A stretch of 7,017 bases of DNA, taken from Bacillota bacterium. GTDB taxonomy: Bacteria; Bacillota; Bacilli; Bacillales_B; DSM-18226. The position numbers were made by a program, and so were the translations under genes. Positions 4,162-7,017 of the stretch are shown here, piece by piece. The notes beneath the pieces were generated by a model that did no database searches, was not told where the DNA came from, and saw only the letters and a list, made by a program, of their open reading frames with translations. The stretch is from positions 1-7,017 of the forward strand of contig JAKACS010000161.1 in assembly GCA_021821235.1 (NCBI GenBank), read 5' to 3'. How positions within the stretch are numbered: position 1 is the stretch's first letter; each line of letters opens with the position of its first letter.

Positions 4162-5499
4162 TTGAAGAAGAAAGAGACTTTATTCGTCGGATTAATGTTG
4201 TTTTCAATGTTTTTCGGAGCCGGAAACTTGATTTTCCCGCCATTTCTCGGAATGGGCGCCGGAACTGCCTTTTGGCCGGCAATTATAGGGTTTATTTTAA
4301 CCGCGGTTGGCTTGCCTTTGCTTGTTCTGATCGCAATTGCCCTTGTAAAGGATGGCGTCAACACCCTTGGTAGCCGAGTGCATCCATGGTTTGGACTTAT
4401 TTTTACGATTGTCGTTTATTTATCAATCGGACCGTTTTTCGGAATTCCAAGAAATGCGAACGTTGCTTTTGAAATGGGGTTTAAACCGTTTTTCGGTGGA
4501 GCGTCATCAAGCAACACCTTGTTTTTATTCGGATTTACCGCTGTATTCTTTTTGCTCGTCTATCTCTTAAGCTTAAATCCATCTAAAGTTGTCGATTATA
4601 TGGGCCGGTTGATTACTCCGACATTGTTGCTATCGATTGTTGTTCTTTCGGTTACAGGTTTTGCCAAATTGAATCAGCCGTTCAAAGCGCCTGCGGAAAA
4701 TTATCAAAGTGCCTCACTGGTGAAAGGATTTATTGATGGCTATTCGACGATGGACGCTCTTGCCGCTCTTGCATTTGGCATTGTCGTGTTAACAACGTTA
4801 AAACAAAAAGGGATCAAAGAGAAAAATCAATTAACAGCCTATACAGTCAAAGCTGGGCTGATTGCCGGAACCGCCCTTGCTCTTGTTTATGTGGCAATCG
4901 GCCTACTTGGGGCAAAAATGAGCCCATATGGTACGTTTGCAAACGGATCGGAATTGTTATCCGCGGCTTCCACCATGCTGCTGGGAACAGGAGGGAAAAT
5001 CCTTCTCGGCTTCATTTTCACGCTTGCAACGTTTACAACTTGTGTTGGACTAACGATTGCGTGCGGACAATATTTTACCAAAATCGCGCCAAAAGTCAGC
5101 TATAAGTTTGTTGTCACAGTGATCACAGTTGTGAGCTTCTTAATCGCCAATCTTGGCCTAAACCAAATTATCAATATTTCGGTTCCATTCCTTGTCATGG
5201 CCTACCCATTAACGATCGTGCTCGTCACCTCTTCGTTTTTCCACCGCTTTTATCGCGGTTCAAGCAAAGTGTATGCAGGTTCGATGTTGTTGACCGGTCT
5301 TGTTAGCTTAAATGACGGCTTAAAAATGTTCGGTTTAAAATTACAAGCCGTTCAGCCGCTGATGGATGCTCTGCCGTTTGCCTCTGTTGGTCTTGGTTGG
5401 GTCGTTCCGGCTCTTGTCGGTGGTGCTGTAGGGCTTGTAATTGATTGGCTGCGAAAACAGCCGACTGCGGGAACATCTGATATGAAAAAAGCGTCGTAA
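4162..5499 (+). CDS. brnQ: Branched-chain amino acid carrier, LIVCS family (BrnQ)
   Basis: A 445-residue polytopic membrane protein of the BrnQ/BraB family, which takes up leucine, isoleucine and valine by cation symport (Na+ or H+). The N terminus (KETLFVGLMLFSMFFGAGNLIFPPFLG) is the family hallmark, with helix-breaking FGAGNLIFPP in the first span. Hydrophobic segments continue along the whole length, in agreement with about twelve spans, and the length is normal for the family. The C terminus is short and charged (RKQPTAGTSDMKKAS). Translation starts at TTG 4162: AAGGAG (4147-4152) is nine bases upstream, and the next in-frame ATG lies inside the first membrane span. The gene is monocistronic, bounded by its own promoter and T-box on the left and by a strong hairpin terminator five bases after the stop. 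An Ile-type T-box fits the predicted substrate and supports the assignment. Confidence 0.96.
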   Translation: MKKKETLFVGLMLFSMFFGAGNLIFPPFLGMGAGTAFWPAIIGFILTAVGLPLLVLIAIALVKDGVNTLGSRVHPWFGLIFTIVVYLSIGPFFGIPRNANVAFEMGFKPFFGGASSSNTLFLFGFTAVFFLLVYLLSLNPSKVVDYMGRLITPTLLLSIVVLSVTGFAKLNQPFKAPAENYQSASLVKGFIDGYSTMDALAALAFGIVVLTTLKQKGIKEKNQLTAYTVKAGLIAGTALALVYVAIGLLGAKMSPYGTFANGSELLSAASTMLLGTGGKILLGFIFTLATFTTCVGLTIACGQYFTKIAPKVSYKFVVTVITVVSFLIANLGLNQIINISVPFLVMAYPLTIVLVTSSFFHRFYRGSSKVYAGSMLLTGLVSLNDGLKMFGLKLQAVQPLMDALPFASVGLGWVVPALVGGAVGLVIDWLRKQPTAGTSDMKKAS

Positions 5500-5503
5500 T
5501 GGA

Positions 5504-5535
5504 AAAGCCAAGGGCGAACCGCCCTTGGCTTTATT
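5504..5535. terminator. Strong bidirectional terminator between brnQ and the oxidoreductase
   Basis: A 13-base perfect stem (AAAGCCAAGGGCG, 5504-5516, with CGCCCTTGGCTTT, 5520-5532) encloses loop AAC and is followed by ATT on the + strand. On the - strand the stem is followed by TCC after the TTTT of its own arm. It separates two convergent genes and probably ends both. A weaker leftward hairpin, AGGCAG (5614-5619) with CTGCCT (5571-5576) followed on the - strand by CTTTTC, may also help end the oxidoreductase transcript. Confidence 0.9.
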
Positions 5536-5620
5536 CACTTTGAGACCAAATTCCTGCTCTTGTTGAAAAGCTGCCTCGATTTCTGCGCTGGAGCGGAAGC
5601 CGACTTTTCAATCAGGCAGG

Positions 5621-6610
5621 CTATTCTTTCTCCGAATCGAAAACGATGTTATTTTGTTTTCTTGCTTTTTCTGTGATCCCTAGGACGATTTTGCTTAATT
5701 CCTTCAGTTCTTCATATCTATTTTGATCAGCCGTCTTCAAGATAGCCGCAATTTCGCGGCATTCGTACACCATGTCTTTTTCCTCTTGCGCCACGCTTAA
5801 CAACCGGCTCTCCTTTGAGTGGCTGTCGACAAACTCGATTTGCGAAATCGGGGCGGCATCCTCCATGACAAATGTCCCCATCTCGCCATGGATTTCACAA
5901 ACAATCGCCGAATGCGATACTTTTGAACAAAGAATCGTACAAATAAACTCATCATACTCCAACACAAGTGTCCCACTGCCGTCTATGCCGCTATGCAAAA
6001 CAACCGGATGATACGTTGACTTTTTTGGTGCTCCAAAAAGTCCAACTGCCAAATAAAGTGGATAAACGCCAAGATCCACAAGTGCCCCTCCAGAAAATTT
6101 AGCATTGAAAATATTCGGCACCTCTCCCTGTAAAAACAAATCATAACGTGACGAATATTGAATATATGGCAAAATCGCGCTTCGAACCTTTCCTGCCAAA
6201 TGCAAGTTTTCCTTTAGAATTTTAAAATTAGGCGTATGAAGATTGCGGATGGCTTCAAACAGGTAAACACCATTTTCTTCAGCGGCTTGATAGGCCGCGA
6301 GCAATTCCTTCGTGTTTGAAAAAATCGGTTTTTCACAAATGACATGCTTCTTATTTTTTAAAAAAGTGATCGCTTGCTCAAAATGAAGTGAATTGGGTGA
6401 AGCAATATAGACCGCTTCGATTACGTCACTTATCGCCATTTCTTCAAGATCGGTAAAAATCATCGATGCGCCATATGTATCGGCGAGAATTTTCGCATTC
6501 TCTTCATTGCGGGAGTAGACCGCTGTTAGTGTAAATTCATGGCTAAGCTGTGCCGCTTCAATAAAAGAGGAGGTAATCCACCCCGTACCAACTGTTCCGA
6601 AGTTTATCAT
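5621..6610 (-). CDS. Gfo/Idh/MocA-family NAD(P)-dependent oxidoreductase (YulF-like)
   Basis: A 329-residue cytosolic dehydrogenase of two domains. The N-terminal Rossmann fold begins with NFGTVGTGWI (dinucleotide loop G5-x-x-G8-x-G10) and includes the family signature E93-K94-P95 in HVICEKPIF, where the lysine is the usual catalytic residue. In the C-terminal domain the substrate motif is GGALVDLGVYPLYL (about 174-187): D179 is kept, but the frequent histidine is Y183, as in the glucose-fructose oxidoreductase/dihydrodiol dehydrogenase branch. The substrate is probably a sugar, polyol or related ring compound, but nothing in the window identifies it, and no sugar transporter or kinase is adjacent. 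GGAAGGAG about eight bases upstream supports the ATG at 6610. It is divergent from glnS and convergent with brnQ, so it is probably monocistronic. I recall Bacillus YulF as a similar-length relative. Confidence 0.9.
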   Translation of the reverse strand: MINFGTVGTGWITSSFIEAAQLSHEFTLTAVYSRNEENAKILADTYGASMIFTDLEEMAISDVIEAVYIASPNSLHFEQAITFLKNKKHVICEKPIFSNTKELLAAYQAAEENGVYLFEAIRNLHTPNFKILKENLHLAGKVRSAILPYIQYSSRYDLFLQGEVPNIFNAKFSGGALVDLGVYPLYLAVGLFGAPKKSTYHPVVLHSGIDGSGTLVLEYDEFICTILCSKVSHSAIVCEIHGEMGTFVMEDAAPISQIEFVDSHSKESRLLSVAQEEKDMVYECREIAAILKTADQNRYEELKELSKIVLGITEKARKQNNIVFDSEKE

Positions 6611-6683
6611 TTAAACTTCTCCTTCCTATTCTCGCTTTTCACTTTATTTTACCTTTTTCGTATTAAAATGAACATTTTTCGCT

Positions 6684-6697
6684 GCAAGAAATCTTGC
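6684..6697. promoter_or_regulatory. 14-base palindrome between the oxidoreductase and glnS
   Basis: GCAAGA-AA-TCTTGC is a perfect six-base inverted repeat in the 155-base divergent intergenic region (6611-6765), 74 bases upstream of the oxidoreductase start and 69 bases before the glnS start. It could be an operator for either gene. I could not assign clear -35/-10 pairs in this region: TAAAAT read leftward (6652 to 6647) and TATATA/TATAAG near 6727-6734 are weak candidates. Confidence 0.3.
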
Positions 6698-6765
6698 GAT
6701 GAATGGAAAAATATCATTATTTATGTTATATAAGTAATACAGATAATGAAAGAGGTTGAAAAAAA

Positions 6766-7017
6766 GTGGACAATACTTCGTCTAATTTTATTAAGGACAT
6801 TATGATTAGCGACTTGGAATCCGGAAAACGCAAATCCGTTGTAACCCGCTTTCCTCCGGAGCCGAACGGGTATTTACATATCGGACATGCTAAATCAATT
6901 ATTCTCAATTTCGGTCTTGCAGATGATTTTAACGGCAAAACGAATTTGCGCTTCGATGACACCAACCCATTAAAAGAAGATATTGAATTTGTCAATTCGA
7001 TTAAAGAAGATGTGAAA
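6766..7017 (+). CDS. glnS: Glutaminyl-tRNA synthetase, N-terminal part (cut by window end)
   Basis: 84 codons are visible and the frame is open to the last base; the full enzyme is usually around 550 residues. It is a class I aminoacyl-tRNA synthetase that attaches glutamine to tRNA-Gln. [19 protein letters not shown] contains the HIGH ATP-binding motif (H38-I-G-H41), and [16 protein letters not shown] follows; the PPEPNG and FDDTNP signatures mark GlnRS rather than bacterial GluRS, which has APSPTG and EDTD. The GTG at 6766 is the only workable start: TGA lies in frame nine bases upstream, and AGAGG (6751-6755) is the ribosome site. The intergenic leader has no T-box features, unlike that of brnQ. 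It is divergent from the oxidoreductase gene. Confidence 0.93.
   Translation, partial: MDNTSSNFIKDIMISDLESGKRKSVVTRFPPEPNGYLHIGHAKSIILNFGLADDFNGKTNLRFDDTNPLKEDIEFVNSIKEDVK

Noticed and set aside
5533..5610. Leftward open stretch reading KVGFRSSAEIEAAFQQEQEFGLKVNK between the oxidoreductase and the terminator, possibly a gene remnant
   Set aside because: It is only about 26 codons, has no ribosome site, is preceded by a stop, and runs into the terminator hairpin; its protein-like composition may be chance.
6611..6765. T-box or other riboswitch before glnS
   Set aside because: The 155-base intergenic region has no AGGGTGG motif, no AGAGAG Stem I element and no terminator hairpin.

Overview
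The window looks like chromosomal DNA of a low-to-mid GC Gram-positive bacterium of the Bacillaceae. The reasons are strong AGGAGG-type ribosome sites, TTG and GTG starts, compact sigma-A promoters, a T-box leader on a branched-chain amino acid carrier, and a WG-repeat/DUF3298 protein. Genus and species cannot be fixed from the sequence alone. No phage, transposase, CRISPR or rRNA/tRNA gene is visible.

Layout. (1) 69-1060, leftward: three small genes form a likely operon, a DUF2249-like protein, a flavodoxin, and a CxxC heavy-metal-associated (HMA) protein that overlaps the flavodoxin by 29 bases. Their shared upstream region (1061-1274) holds a perfect TTGAT-N4-ATCAA palindrome centred exactly 41.5 bases upstream of the predicted start site. 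This is the class II position for an FNR/CRP-type activator, so the operon is probably switched on by low oxygen or nitrogen oxides. (2) 1275-1553, rightward: a small secreted-then-anchored membrane protein of unknown function, followed by a hairpin terminator that can work in both directions. (3) 1605-1864: five head-to-tail copies of a 52-base non-coding repeat, each with a small hairpin. (4) 1886-3688, leftward: a large WG-repeat protein with a C-terminal DUF3298 domain and no signal peptide. Its transcript probably runs through the 52-base repeats. (5) 3689-4161: a divergent control region with several palindromes, a strong sigma-A promoter and a full T-box leader whose specifier reads as AUC (Ile). 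(6) 4162-5499: brnQ, controlled by that T-box and closed by a strong bidirectional terminator. (7) 5621-6610, leftward: a Gfo/Idh/MocA-family oxidoreductase. (8) 6766 to the window end: the first 84 codons of a glutaminyl-tRNA synthetase.

How the parts relate. The T-box and brnQ form a closed circuit: uncharged tRNA-Ile permits read-through and so import of branched-chain amino acids. The left-hand operon reads as a small redox module under oxygen-type control. The other genes look like independent chromosomal neighbours. The most unusual items are the exactly placed FNR-type box over an uncharacterised three-gene redox operon, the 52-base repeat array in a probable 3' UTR, and a GlnRS gene in a lineage that often makes Gln-tRNA by transamidation instead.
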